Shown here piece by piece: positions 52,111 through 62,800 of a stretch of 64,000 nucleotides of DNA (positions are counted from its first letter, which is position 1; the number at the start of each line of letters is the position of its first letter). Made by a program: the position numbers and the translations under genes. Below the pieces are notes generated by a model. The model saw nothing but the letters and a program-made list of their open reading frames with translations, did not search any database and was not told the origin of the DNA. Origin of the DNA: Flavobacteriaceae bacterium F08102 (GTDB taxonomy: Bacteria; Bacteroidota; Bacteroidia; Flavobacteriales; Flavobacteriaceae); assembly GCA_023015935.1 (NCBI GenBank), contig JALKAY010000001.1, forward strand, positions 724,851 through 788,850, in the 5' to 3' direction.

Positions 52111-53556
52111 CTATCCTACAGAGCCTTCTAGGCTAATTTCTAGTAATTTTTGAGCTTCTACAGCAAATTCCATAGGTAATTTGTTAAGTACATCCTTACT
52201 AAATCCATTTACGATTAAGGCAATGGCTTTGTCAGTATCAATCCCACGTTGATTGCAGTAAAATAATTGATCTTCCCCAATTTTTGAGGTCGTTGCTTCA
52301 TGTTCTACTTGAGCAGATTTATTTTTAGCTTCTATATATGGAAATGTGTGGGCACCACATTCATCACCCATGAGTAGGGAGTCACATTGAGAAAAGTTTC
52401 GCGCATTTTCTGCTCTTGCGTTAATTTGAACAAGTCCTCGGTAAGAATTTTGAGATTTACCTGCTGATATTCCTTTAGAAATGATGGTACTTTTGGTGTT
52501 TTTGCCAATATGGATCATTTTGGTACCCGTATCCGCTTGTTGGTGATTATTGGTAACAGCAATAGAGTAAAATTCTCCAACAGAGTTATTTCCTTTAAGG
52601 ACACAGCTGGGGTATTTCCATGTAATTGCCGAACCTGTTTCTACTTGTGTCCATGATATTTTGGCATTGGTTTCGCAAAGTCCTCGTTTTGTGACAAAAT
52701 TATAAACACCACCATTCCCTTCTTTATCTCCAGGAAACCAATTTTGAACCGTAGAGTACTTAATTTCAGCATCGTCCAATGCGATAAGTTCAACTACCGC
52801 TGCATGCAATTGATTTTCATCTCTTGCTGGTGCCGTACAGCCTTCTAAATAGCTGACAAAACTTCCTTTGTCAGCAATGACCAATGTACGCTCAAATTGA
52901 CCTGTACCTCCTTCATTAATCCTAAAGTAGGTAGATAGTTCCATAGGGCATCGAACTCCCGGTGGGATATAGCAAAATGAGCCGTCACTAAAAACAGCGC
53001 TATTTAAGGCAGCGTAAAAATTATCTGCTTGTGGGACTACCATCCCGATGTATTTTTTAACCAATTCTGGATGTTTTTGAATGGCTTCAGAAATAGGGCA
53101 AAAGATGATGCCTTTTTCTTCTAGCGTTTTTTGAAAGGTGGTAGCTACAGAAACTGAGTCCATGACGATATCTACAGCAACATTACTCAGTCTTTTTTGT
53201 TCGTCAATTGAGATACCAAGTTTTTCAAAAGTTTTAAGTAATTCAGGGTCAACTTGATCTAAACTATCTAAGGTTGGTTTCTTTTTTGGAGCAGCATAAT
53301 AACTAATATTTTGAAAGTTAGGTTTGGAGTAACGTATGTTAGCCCATTCTGGTTCTTTCATTTTGAGCCATGAACGAAAAGCCTCTAGCCTCCAATTTGT
53401 CATCCAAAGAGGCTCGTTTTTTTTCTTAGAAATGGCACGAACAATATCTTCATTTAACCCTATGGGAAATTTGTCAGATTCAATATCTGTATAGAAACCG
53501 TATTCGTATTCTTTGGTTTCGAGTTCTTTCTTTAAATCGTCTTCTGTATATTTCAT
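52111..53556 (-). CDS. sufB: SufB: Fe-S cluster assembly scaffold
   Basis: This 481-residue protein is the main scaffold on which new clusters form. The conserved parts are [60 protein letters not shown] and [20 protein letters not shown] (Cys), then [21 protein letters not shown] use ATG 53556 ([15 protein letters not shown]); an in-frame TTG two codons upstream is not needed. It begins inside a tandem repeat (53559-53594) and starts the sufB-unknown-sufC-sufD transcript. Confidence 0.95.
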   Translation of the reverse strand: MKYTEDDLKKELETKEYEYGFYTDIESDKFPIGLNEDIVRAISKKKNEPLWMTNWRLEAFRSWLKMKEPEWANIRYSKPNFQNISYYAAPKKKPTLDSLDQVDPELLKTFEKLGISIDEQKRLSNVAVDIVMDSVSVATTFQKTLEEKGIIFCPISEAIQKHPELVKKYIGMVVPQADNFYAALNSAVFSDGSFCYIPPGVRCPMELSTYFRINEGGTGQFERTLVIADKGSFVSYLEGCTAPARDENQLHAAVVELIALDDAEIKYSTVQNWFPGDKEGNGGVYNFVTKRGLCETNAKISWTQVETGSAITWKYPSCVLKGNNSVGEFYSIAVTNNHQQADTGTKMIHIGKNTKSTIISKGISAGKSQNSYRGLVQINARAENARNFSQCDSLLMGDECGAHTFPYIEAKNKSAQVEHEATTSKIGEDQLFYCNQRGIDTDKAIALIVNGFSKDVLNKLPMEFAVEAQKLLEISLEGSVG

Positions 53557-53558
53557 GC

Positions 53559-53594
53559 TCAAAGTTCAATATTAGTTCAAAGTTCAAGATTAGT
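53559..53594. repeat. Two tandem 18-bp copies directly upstream of sufB
   Basis: TCAAAGTTCAATATTAGT (53559-53576) and TCAAAGTTCAAGATTAGT (53577-53594) differ by one base. They begin 3 bp upstream of the sufB ATG, so they would form part of the 5' leader or promoter. Confidence 0.75.
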
Positions 53595-53958
53595 GCGCAT
53601 TGAACTTGCGTCCTTTAAAATCACTTTTTAATTAGTATTACGTCAGCCCTTTTCATGGATGGGTTGCTCTATTTATTTTACGTATTTTTTTGATGTTTTG
53701 GTCATCTGTCATAATCTTATTTATGAAAGCGGCTTAAAACTTCGATAAGACGCTTTGTAAATTCATCGGAACTCAAGGAGTTCCTTATGTCCATTTCGTT
53801 CAATCTATTAGGTACTTAAATTTAAGTAAAGTACCTATCGAACTTTTAGTTTTACATGTGGGTTGTGGTTTGTTGAAAATTTGGTTGTGAAGATAAGCGC
53901 GTTGATGCGATTATCATCTAGTTCTAAATTTTCAAACTTTTTCATCAATTTTCTATTG
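53595..53958. other. 364-bp gap between sufB and sufA with two hairpins
   Basis: No gene is supported here. Two inverted repeats stand out: GGAACT/AGTTCC (53768-53784, loop CAAGG) and AGGTACTT/AAGTACCT (53810-53836), the latter with a palindromic CTTAAATTTAAG inside the loop. They lie downstream of the sufA stop (minus strand) and may end or stabilise the sufA transcript, leaving sufB with its own promoter. A short minus-strand frame (53835-54041) overlaps sufA in another phase and is not called. Confidence 0.5.
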
Positions 53959-54288
53959 TTAAACCGCAAAGGATTCTCCGCAACCACACGTTCTGTTAGC
54001 GTTGGGATTTTTAAAAATAAATCCCGAACCATTGAGTCCACCCGAGTAATCTAACGTGGTTCCAACGAGGTATAAAAAACTTTTTTTATCAACAACGATT
54101 TTTATAGAATTGTCTTCGAAAACTTTGTCGTTTTCAAGTTGTTTATTGTCAAAGCTCAATTCGTATGAGAGGCCTGAACAGCCACCGCTTTTAACACCAA
54201 CGCGTACAAAGTCTTTTGACGCGTCGTAACCCTCTTCCTTCATTAATTCAATGACTTTGGTTTTAGCAATCTCTGATACTTGTAACAT
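53959..54288 (-). CDS. sufA: A-type Fe-S carrier protein (SufA/IscA family)
   Basis: This 109-residue protein passes Fe-S clusters from the scaffold to target proteins. The three conserved cysteines are present in GVKSGGCSGLSYELSFD and NANRTCGCGESFAV. Length and fold are standard. It is separated from sufB by ~400 bp with hairpins, so sufA and sufBCD may be transcribed apart. A TATCTTTG promoter element lies 29 bp upstream of its ATG. Confidence 0.95.
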   Translation of the reverse strand: MLQVSEIAKTKVIELMKEEGYDASKDFVRVGVKSGGCSGLSYELSFDNKQLENDKVFEDNSIKIVVDKKSFLYLVGTTLDYSGGLNGSGFIFKNPNANRTCGCGESFAV

Positions 54289-54317
54289 AATAAAAATTCT
54301 TTCATTAGAAATGTTTA

Positions 54318-54325
54318 CAAAGATA
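54318..54325 (-). promoter_or_regulatory. -7 element TATCTTTG for sufA
   Basis: The octamer matches TAnnTTTG on the minus strand, 29 bp before the sufA ATG. No good -33 element was recognised. Confidence 0.5.
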
Positions 54326-54357
54326 GTCCAAATTTGAAGAAACCTATACTTTTTACC

Positions 54358-54459
54358 ATGAAATTAACGTATAATTATTTTAGGTTCATTGTCTTTGTTT
54401 CCGCTGTTTTAATTTGCGTATTCGCCTTGACTTATGGATTGCTCTATTTTAATTTTTAG
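54358..54459 (+). CDS. Possible 33-residue single-helix membrane peptide
   Basis: An ATG at 54358 opens a 33-codon frame ending at TAG 54459. The peptide is MKLTYNYFRF followed by a hydrophobic helix (IVFVSAVLICVFALTYGLL) and YFNF, the layout of a small membrane protein. A -7-like TACTTTTT ends 3 bp before the ATG, and a short hairpin (CCCTT/AAGGG, 54461-54475) follows the stop. There is no visible ribosome site, so this remains a tentative gene, divergent from sufA. Confidence 0.35.
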   Translation: MKLTYNYFRFIVFVSAVLICVFALTYGLLYFNF

Positions 54460-54894
54460 ACCCTTTCGCGAAGGGGCTGAAAAGTGGATTGGAGCGCGTC
54501 AGATTTTTTTTGCTATGACTTGTTGATCAATTAATGGGTAATAACTTTTGAGCTCAATTATACGGGATTTTCGAGGAGTATTAGGGTTTAAAATACGAAA
54601 AGGAATTGCAAACAGTTATAATAAAAAAAAGCGGGTGTCGTTGACCTAGTTTTAGCTCTAATATGTACAACTTAAAATTTTCATAAAAACGTTAAAATAG
54701 GTGGGGGTTAAAAGCAGCGCTAAAATTAAAATTTTTTTAGTTGTGGGCTGGGAATTCTTGATTGAAAGTTGTTATGTGTTTGTACAAACAGTACGTTTTT
54801 TTAAAAATAAATTAGAATAAGGTATAAGGTGTTATGTGACAGCTGTTTTGCATATCATCTAAAATTAAATTAAATCGCAAAAAATTTAAAATCT
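54460..54894. other. 435-bp AT-rich leader before the first giant surface protein
   Basis: No gene is seen. Apart from the hairpin at 54461-54475 the region is A/T-rich with several homopolymer tracts, and I found no exact TAnnTTTG on the plus strand. It probably holds the promoter and a long untranslated leader of the gene starting at 54895. Confidence 0.4.
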
Positions 54895-57800
54895 TTGAAT
54901 AAGCAAGTTCTAAATTTCCGAATACTATTTGTTAGCCTAATAACATTGTTTTATTTCAATGCAGGCTTTGCTCAGTTGAGTGATCTTCATTATTTGCCAC
55001 CGTTAAAGCAACAGTCAAATAACGAAGCAATAAAGGAGCAGACTATTTATTTGTCTACACCTGAAACGACTAGTTTCATAGTTAATGTTTATCAAGGGGC
55101 AAGTGCTACTGCACTTACGAGTTTTACCTTGTCTAATACAACTCCTGTTTCATATGCATTGGGAAATGGAGACAATGATATTACCTTGGTAAAAAATGCG
55201 CAGACTGGAGTGGTTTTAAATACTGCTGGATTGCGTTTTGAGGCACCTGGTGGTGAAAAGTTTTATGTCAATTATCGCGGAAGATCTTCTTCTCAAGCGG
55301 CATCTATAACGTCTAAAGGTAGGGCAGGATTAGGTACAAAGTTTAAGTGGGGAGGTGCGCCCATTGAGGCAAACCACAGTACCATGAGCGCTACGCTAGG
55401 AATTATGGCAACCGAAGATAATACGGTAGTCACAATTAGCGGATATGACCCTAACTGTATGTTTCGTTTAGGAAATACGGTTGATGCCATTACGTCAAAT
55501 TCAATTATTGTTTCTTTGGATAAGGGTGAATCTTATGTGCTCGAAGCGTCGAAGTCGGCAACGAATGCGAATGTAGATGGTTGGATAGGAGCGTCAATAA
55601 CGTCGACCAAAAATATTGCGATAAGTAATGGGATGTTGAATTTTGGCGTTGTGCCATCGAATCATAGTAGGGATGCGGGGGCCGATCAACCTGTGCCAGA
55701 AGATAGGTTAGGAAAAGAGTATGTGTTTGTTCGTGGGAATGGTGGGGATGCCAATGAGTTTGTAATTATTATTGGAACGCAAGAGAATACAAATATTTAT
55801 GTGAACGGAAGTGCTACTCCTTATGCAACTATTGGGATAGGAGATTACGTAGAAATTCCAGCTTCGTTTTATTCAGGAAATTCTGTTGGGGATAATATGT
55901 TTGTTGCAGCATCGAAAGATGTATATGCGTATCAAGTTATTTCGGGGGATAAATCGATTGTGTCGGTAAGTTTAAATTTTGTGGCTCCTGTGAATTGCCT
56001 TTTGCCAGATACGATGAATTTTATTCATAGCATTGAAGATATTTCAGGGGTTGACGCAACAGGTGGTTTGTTTATTATAGCCTCTACCAGTACGCCAGAC
56101 GCAAATATTGTTGTGACAGATGATTCAGGGGTTGTTGCTAAGCCAGTCCCTTTAGCTGTGGCAGGTTCGGGCGATTGGAAGACTTTTTATATTAGTGGGT
56201 TAATTGGGGATGTTTCGGTTCAATCAACAGGCCCAATTGCCGTTGGGTTCTTAGGATTTAATGGTGCGCGTGGGGTTGCGGGTTATTTTTCTGGGTTTGA
56301 TACCGTTCCTGAAGTTACTTTAGTGGTAGCTGGAGGGGGGTGTTTGCCTGGAGCGACGGTTGAAGTGGTTAATCCTAATTTTGATTCGTATCAATGGTAT
56401 GACGATGGAGAATTGGTGCCGGGAGCTACTGATCCTTCGTATACGCCAACCAATTCTGGCGATTACTTTGTACGAGTTACCAAAGGGGGATGTACCTATG
56501 ATTCCCAACCTATTTCTGCTTATTATTGTCTTCCCGATGTTGTTATTACCAAAACTGCTGATAAACCAGAATACTCTGTTGGAGAAACAGTATCTTTTGA
56601 GATCACTGTTGAGAGTAGAGGGGTAAACCCAGTAACGAATGTTGTTGTTAATGATGTGTTGCCAGTAGGATTAACTTTTGTTAATGCAGCACCGAGTATC
56701 GGTTCGTGGTTAGCTCCAAATTGGAGTGTGGGAACTTTGATAAGTGGTCAGAAGGAATCCATAGTTATAACTGCTACAGCTGATGCTATTTCGCATTTGA
56801 GACAACGGATGGCTATTACGAATACAGCAACAAATTCACAGGATCAAGTAGATTCAAATACTACAGCAGATAGTCCTTCCGTATCGATTGATGTATTAAG
56901 TGATCTTGATGGTGATGGGGTGGTTGATGAAATAGATCTCGATGATGATAATGATGGGATTTTAGATATGGTAGAAGCTGATGGAGTTGATCCAAGTGGA
57001 GATCATGATAGCGATGGGATTCCTAATTATGCGGATGCTGATTTCTGTAGCTTAAATGCAGCTTCGATATGCGCTAATATGGATGTTGATGGTGACGGGA
57101 TTCCGAATCATCGAGATTTGGATTCAGATGGTGATGGGATTCCAGATAATATTGAAGCACAAACAACCTTGGGATATACAGCACCTTCAGGTGCAGTGGA
57201 TGGAAATGGGGTGTTTACAAATTATACTACAGGTTTGGTGCCAGTGAATACCGATGGTACTGATAATCCAGATTATTTAGATTTAGATTCAGACAATGAA
57301 GGAGGAAATGATACGTTAGAAGCGGGGATTACGTTGTCAAATGCTGATACGGATAATGATGGATTGGACAATAGTACGGATGCCACCAATGGGTACTTAG
57401 ATTCTGGAGGAACGATAGATGATCCCTTGGCAAATCCAGTAGCCCTTCCTGATTTAGATACGGATGCAGCTACAGGTGGAGATGTTGATTTTCGGGATAC
57501 ATTTGTTGAGGATTGTACAGAGCTTTATGCGGCAGCAGCTAAGGGAACTCGAAATCAAATTTATATGTTGAATGGTATGTCGATGACTTCCGTTTTTACG
57601 GCACCGCAAAATGTTGGCGCCATTGCGGTAAGTGCTAACGGAAATGTGTATTATGATAATGCTAATTTAGGAGGATCGCCATTGTATCGGTTTAATGGTG
57701 TTGGACAGATTAATACAGGTGCTACATTGCCTGATTTAAAGGTAGGGATTGCGGCAGATCCGACAGGAAATGTGTATTATATTGATAATTCACATCATTT

Positions 57801-59016
57801 GCGAAGGGTGAGTTCTGGGGTAACAGGGCCTGCATCAGATTTAGGGCCGTTAGTATTTTCTGCAGGTGATCTTATAGGACCTAGTTTGGAATACGGGGAT
57901 ATGACTTTTGACGGGAATGGTCGATTATTGTGGTACGCATCTGTAGGAGGCTCTGGAAGTACCTATTTATATGTTATTAATACAACCACTTTGCAAGCGG
58001 AAAATTTAGGGAATGTTGGACCAAATGGAGCTTCGGGAATTGCTTTTGATGGAAGTGGAAATTTAATTACGACTGCGAATAAGGGTTCTACGGTGTATTC
58101 TATTGATTTTTCTTCACCATCGTTGGCTGGAACTGTAGTTGGAGAGGTTAATCCGGCTATTTATGATTTAGGATCTTGTTCTGCGCCTCTATTCAATCCT
58201 GAGTTAACCCTAGTGAAGTCGGTTGAGAACATTACGCAAGGGCAATCCCCTGCAACCTTAGCTCGATCAGGTGATATTTTGGAATATACTATAGTGGTGA
58301 CCAATATCGGTAATTTTACGACAAATAATGCGACATTGGTAGATGCAATACCAGCATCAACCACTTATGTTTCAAATTCAACCTCATTAAACGGAAATTC
58401 TGTCGCCGATGTAAGTGGTGAAATGCCATATGCATCAGCAGCGCCTATTCATTCCGCTTCACAGCCTGATGGAGTAATTTTAGGGGGAGGAGGAACCGCA
58501 ACCGTAGTTTTTAGGGTGAAAGTTGATTCAGTAACTTTACCTGTGGTTATTTCAAATACTGCAACAGCAACTTATCCTACGGTAGTTGGTGGGGTCATCA
58601 CCTTGGAAACAGAAAATTCAAACACGACGAATACCCCTACATTGAATCAGGCTGACTTGAGTGTTCATAAGACAATAAGTAATAGTACGCCAAATGTTGG
58701 AGAGGATATTAGTTTTTCGATAACTGTTTCCAATGCGGGGCCATCGTCAGCAAGCACAATCTTTGTGAAAGATGTATTGCCGCCAGATATTACGTATACA
58801 CATCCAAATTATACAGCAGCAGAAGGTGAAATATTGTATGACGCGGCGTCGAGAACGATATATTGGGATCTTGGAGGGTATGTGTTAGAGGCTGGTTCTA
58901 GTATCACATTGACTTATACTGTCCGCGTTAATGTCTGTGGAGAATTTGTTAATAGCGTAGAAGTGGTTAACAGCTCGGTGGTAGACCCTGATTCGACGCC
59001 TAATAACGGGCGCTAA
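54895..59016 (+). CDS. Giant secreted surface protein with IgGFc-binding-like, DUF11 and TSP3 domains
   Basis: This 1373-residue protein has a signal peptide (residues 1-26, cut near AGFAQ). Residues ~110-480 resemble the IgGFc-binding N-terminal domain seen in flavobacterial surface proteins ([40 protein letters not shown]). An Ig-like unit (~500-545, [18 protein letters not shown]), a DUF11 repeat (~547-660), calcium-binding TSP3 repeats (~670-870, [20 protein letters not shown]), a propeller-like part (~875-1095) and two DUF11 repeats (~1103-1373) follow. The start is TTG, with no in-frame ATG before the signal peptide. The protein ends at [10 protein letters not shown] with no type IX sorting domain, so it looks truncated. 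Confidence 0.88.
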   Translation: MNKQVLNFRILFVSLITLFYFNAGFAQLSDLHYLPPLKQQSNNEAIKEQTIYLSTPETTSFIVNVYQGASATALTSFTLSNTTPVSYALGNGDNDITLVKNAQTGVVLNTAGLRFEAPGGEKFYVNYRGRSSSQAASITSKGRAGLGTKFKWGGAPIEANHSTMSATLGIMATEDNTVVTISGYDPNCMFRLGNTVDAITSNSIIVSLDKGESYVLEASKSATNANVDGWIGASITSTKNIAISNGMLNFGVVPSNHSRDAGADQPVPEDRLGKEYVFVRGNGGDANEFVIIIGTQENTNIYVNGSATPYATIGIGDYVEIPASFYSGNSVGDNMFVAASKDVYAYQVISGDKSIVSVSLNFVAPVNCLLPDTMNFIHSIEDISGVDATGGLFIIASTSTPDANIVVTDDSGVVAKPVPLAVAGSGDWKTFYISGLIGDVSVQSTGPIAVGFLGFNGARGVAGYFSGFDTVPEVTLVVAGGGCLPGATVEVVNPNFDSYQWYDDGELVPGATDPSYTPTNSGDYFVRVTKGGCTYDSQPISAYYCLPDVVITKTADKPEYSVGETVSFEITVESRGVNPVTNVVVNDVLPVGLTFVNAAPSIGSWLAPNWSVGTLISGQKESIVITATADAISHLRQRMAITNTATNSQDQVDSNTTADSPSVSIDVLSDLDGDGVVDEIDLDDDNDGILDMVEADGVDPSGDHDSDGIPNYADADFCSLNAASICANMDVDGDGIPNHRDLDSDGDGIPDNIEAQTTLGYTAPSGAVDGNGVFTNYTTGLVPVNTDGTDNPDYLDLDSDNEGGNDTLEAGITLSNADTDNDGLDNSTDATNGYLDSGGTIDDPLANPVALPDLDTDAATGGDVDFRDTFVEDCTELYAAAAKGTRNQIYMLNGMSMTSVFTAPQNVGAIAVSANGNVYYDNANLGGSPLYRFNGVGQINTGATLPDLKVGIAADPTGNVYYIDNSHHLRRVSSGVTGPASDLGPLVFSAGDLIGPSLEYGDMTFDGNGRLLWYASVGGSGSTYLYVINTTTLQAENLGNVGPNGASGIAFDGSGNLITTANKGSTVYSIDFSSPSLAGTVVGEVNPAIYDLGSCSAPLFNPELTLVKSVENITQGQSPATLARSGDILEYTIVVTNIGNFTTNNATLVDAIPASTTYVSNSTSLNGNSVADVSGEMPYASAAPIHSASQPDGVILGGGGTATVVFRVKVDSVTLPVVISNTATATYPTVVGGVITLETENSNTTNTPTLNQADLSVHKTISNSTPNVGEDISFSITVSNAGPSSASTIFVKDVLPPDITYTHPNYTAAEGEILYDAASRTIYWDLGGYVLEAGSSITLTYTVRVNVCGEFVNSVEVVNSSVVDPDSTPNNGR
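57087..57216 (+). repeat. 130-bp direct repeat, copy 1 (identical to 63871-64000)
   Basis: This stretch in the TSP3 region (residues ~732-774) is identical at every base to the last 130 bp of the window, and both copies are read in the same frame. The match starts exactly at 57087 and is cut by the window edge at the other copy, so its true length is unknown. Confidence 0.95.
57244..57287 (+). repeat. 44-bp direct repeat, copy 1 (identical to 62711-62754)
   Basis: A second shared cassette encodes [15 protein letters not shown], 27 bp after the 130-bp repeat. It is identical to 62711-62754 and read in the same frame. Confidence 0.9.
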
Positions 59017-59360
59017 GTTTCTTTTTCATCTTATTATGAGGTTGTCTTTTTTGGTATAATCGCCGTCAAGATTGATGAGTAAAGGGTTGACAAAAAGATT
59101 AAAGTTATTAACAATTCACCTGCCTTATTAACAATGTTATTAACACTTATTGTTGAAAACTTATATTCGCGGCGTAATACGGAGAGAGTTTTAGGGCAGC
59201 GAAAAATTGGCGTTTTCAGATCTATTTTGTGAAACAATTATCAATTTGTCGCTTTTTTTGATTTGAAATATGGACGAATGAGAATTCATTGGTCGAAATC
59301 AGATTATTTAAAGCGAGTATTTTGATTATTAACGTGGCAATAATAAAGATCTAAATTAGC
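59017..59360. other. Intergenic region after the first giant protein, no gene seen
   Basis: The first ~340 bp after the stop are AT-rich and hold TTATTAACA-type repeated words near 59105-59145. I see no continuation of the DUF11 protein in any frame, so the short C-terminus is not explained by a simple single-base frameshift. No terminator hairpin with a T-run was found. Confidence 0.4.
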
Positions 59361-59876
59361 GTGTTAAATCAATTCTCCCAATGTGTTTCTAGTATTAGAA
59401 ACACGATTCTTTTACGTGTTTGGAATCATATCCAAAAGCGGAAGAAGTACTTGTTGGCCCCATTTCCATTCGCCCAATTTATGGTAGTGGATACGGCTGT
59501 TAAAAAAAGATCGCTTCCTTCGTATGATTCAAATTTTTTTCTTCTCCATAATTCGGATAGAATAAAGAGTTTCAATAAATCATCCAATAATTCAACCCAT
59601 TTTTCGTTAGTAGTAAGACCAACTAAAAATGGATTATCTGAAGCGATAACTAAAAACCTAGAGGATTTTTTCTCTATTGACTCAACCTACTCCCAGCTTA
59701 CCAATGATAGTAATATCGCTATTATTAACTTCAAAATCATATTTCATATAATATTTCGGGAATTAGCAATCTTAATTTTAAGGGTTGTCTTTAAACAGGG
59801 TGTTTTTACTATGGATTTTGGTTTTCATTCAGGTCAAATGTTTAATAAATTATGTGTTCAGTGTATACGTATATGA
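59361..59876 (+). CDS. Uncertain open reading frame, 171 codons
   Basis: A GTG-started frame ends with a TGA that overlaps the ATG of the next gene (ATGA), the pattern of coupled genes, and nothing else occupies this stretch. The protein (starting MLNQFSQCVSSIRNTILLRV, containing THFSLVVRPTKNGLSEAITK) matches no family I know, has no signal peptide, and one hydrophobic stretch near residues 125-145 (FKIIFHIIFRELAILILRVV). It may be chance or a decayed gene. Confidence 0.22.
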   Translation: MLNQFSQCVSSIRNTILLRVWNHIQKRKKYLLAPFPFAQFMVVDTAVKKRSLPSYDSNFFLLHNSDRIKSFNKSSNNSTHFSLVVRPTKNGLSEAITKNLEDFFSIDSTYSQLTNDSNIAIINFKIIFHIIFRELAILILRVVFKQGVFTMDFGFHSGQMFNKLCVQCIRI

Positions 59877-62800
59877 GAAATATAGAAAATAAAAGAAGCT
59901 CAAAGATTATTCATCGGTGTAAGTGGCTATGTTTATGGATTTACCTTTGCTTTGGCCAAGGAATGATAAATGCCCAAACAACGTTTACAGAGGACGCAAA
60001 TGGCTATGGTCTTGATATTGGTTTTAAAAAAGATGGTGGGCATGCGTGGGCTGATTTTGATAATGATGGCGACTTAGATGTTTTGGTTTTATTGAATAAT
60101 AATGGGCAATACAACCGCTTGATGCAAAATAATGGCGATGGAACTTTTACCAATGTTCAATCTACACTTGTTCCTGGAATGTTATCTGATCTTGCGGAGC
60201 GGCAAGCTGCTTGGGGAGATGTTAATAATGATGGAAGACCAGATTTTTTAATGACCTCACATGGAACTGGAAACAATACTGCTGCCATGCAAATCTATAT
60301 TCAAAATAATGATGGTACTTTTGGCGATGGCATCGGAGGAACAACCCCAATTACTGTAGGTCGAAGTGGCAATACAATTAATATCAATCCCGTAAATGTA
60401 GAAGGAGCAGGATTTTTTGATTTTGAAGGAGATGGTGATTTAGATATCTTTTTTGATAGTCACGATTATGGTATAGAAATTTTGCGGAATAATTATATCG
60501 ATCATACGACACATACCTTAGCGGTGACTACACCAGCAACTTTATTTACGCATATTACTACGAGTAATGGTACACCCCATGTAGATTTTGGACTAAATCA
60601 ATATGCTACTGATGGGGATTATGGGACTGCTGCCGATGTCAATGATGATGGTTGGGTCGATTTATTTATGCGAAAACGAGATGAAAACGACTTTTTTTTA
60701 AATCAAGGTGGGGTATTTACGAATGGTGCTGATTTAGCTCAAGCTTCAAACAGCAACAAAGGAGGAAATGGTTTGTGGGACTTAGACAATGACGGAGATT
60801 TAGATGCGGTGTGGACTGAAAATGGTCTCACACAAATATTTAGAAATGATGCGGGGGTTTGGACTCCTTTAGGGGCAGCTCCTTTCCCAGGATTACCACA
60901 ACCTGGAAACACAGATAATGGAGCATCTGCGGTTAGAATTGATGCTTTGGCAGGTGGAGATATAGATAATGACGGAGATATCGATATACTATTTGTCGGA
61001 AATAGCCGGAGTTATTTATATATTAATCAATTGAACAGTCCTACGCCCGCACCAGGTCAGATCGGAAGTGGTACAGCGATGACTTTTACCTTGGATAGTG
61101 AAACCTTTAATAATCGAGATGGTGAAGGGGTTACCATGGTAGATATAGATAATGATGGAGATTTGGATATATACATGTCGATTAATCATAATAGTGGAAA
61201 TCAATTGTTCATCAATAACTTACCTGCCGCAAATCGGAATAATCATTTATTTGTTGATGTTGCTGAAGATAGAGCTGCAGATGGGTCAACGGGTGGTTTT
61301 TCGGGAAGAACTGCTGTCGGAACGAATGTATTGATAAGGGACTGTAATGGAAATATTGTGAGTGGTTTGCGACAAGTTAATGGGGTCTTTGGACATGGAA
61401 CACAGCAAACTCCACGTGTACATTTTGGATTACCTCTAGGTGAAAATCAAACTTATCTTATTGAAGTCCATTATCCGAATTTATACAATGGTACAACAGG
61501 TACTATTGAACGGTTAGTTGCGACAGCAATAGCACAGCCGAGTACGATTGCAGGGACGAATCACTATTCGTTAACAACTACGGATGCTGCTGCGTTGGAA
61601 AATCCAAATGCACCTATTGCCAATGATGATATTGAAACGGTGAGTTTTGGAAATACCGTGTCTGTTCAAATTAGTTTGTTTGATAATGATTCTGAACCTG
61701 ACGGAGAAAATTTTTTCATAGAAAGTATTGTTCAGCCATCCGTAGGATCGGTGGTAATTGACGATGCTGATGCGGGATTAGTAACCTATACCTATAATGC
61801 GGCTACTCCATTTCCTGGAGCAACATTTACGTATACCATTTCAGATGCAATTGCATCGTTATGTCCGGGTTCAGGGAAAAGTGATACAGCTACTGTAACG
61901 GTATATGAACCTTGTACGGATAGTGGAGGGTTGGATACTGATGGGGATGGAATTAATGATGTTTGTGATGTGGATGACGACAATGATGGAATATTAGATG
62001 TAGTAGAGGGGTGTGGAGGTCTTAATGGTGAATATTACGGAACAAATAGCTCTGTATACAATGTAGCCACCGCTTTAGCAGCTACTTCAGGAGCGCCAGA
62101 TGCAACTTTTATTGCTACAAATATTGATTACCCGCAATTTGGTGGCGGCATTGGAAATGGCACAAACCTTCAAAATTTTTTAGCAGAGGATGCGGCATCC
62201 TTAAGTACGGATCCCGGTAATACGAATCGGGGCGTAATATTAATGGAAGGCTCTATTTATTTAGAAGCTGGCACCTATAATTTACGTATTCGATCTGATG
62301 ATGGTTATCGGGTGAGAATTGATGGAAATACTGTGGGAATTCACGATGGAAATCAAGGTCCAACAACAAGAGAACATTCGAGTTTTACAATTGCTACAAG
62401 TGGTACTTACCCTATTGATATTGTGTATTGGGATCAAGGAGGTAATTATGTGTTTAAGGTGGAAATTAGAGAAGATACGGATCCATATCAAATAATGAAT
62501 GCTGCCTTTTTAGCAGGAAATTGTATCGATTCTGATGGGGATGGTATCGTAGATTCTTTAGATTTAGATTCGGATAATGATGGTATACCAGATAATATTG
62601 AAGCTCAAACCTCTTTAGGCTACATTGCACCAAGCGGTATAGATAGTGATGGAAATGGTTTGGATGATGCGTATGAATCTTCACCCGGTTCGAGGGAAGG
62701 TCTTACGCCTGTGAATACCGATGGTACTGATAATCCAGATTATTTAGATTTAGACAGTGATAATCAAGGAGGTAATGATACAACTGAAGCGGGTCTCACG

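Noticed and set aside
53835..54041. Minus-strand frame overlapping the end of sufA
   Set aside because: It is an alternative phase of sufA; no ribosome site or family.
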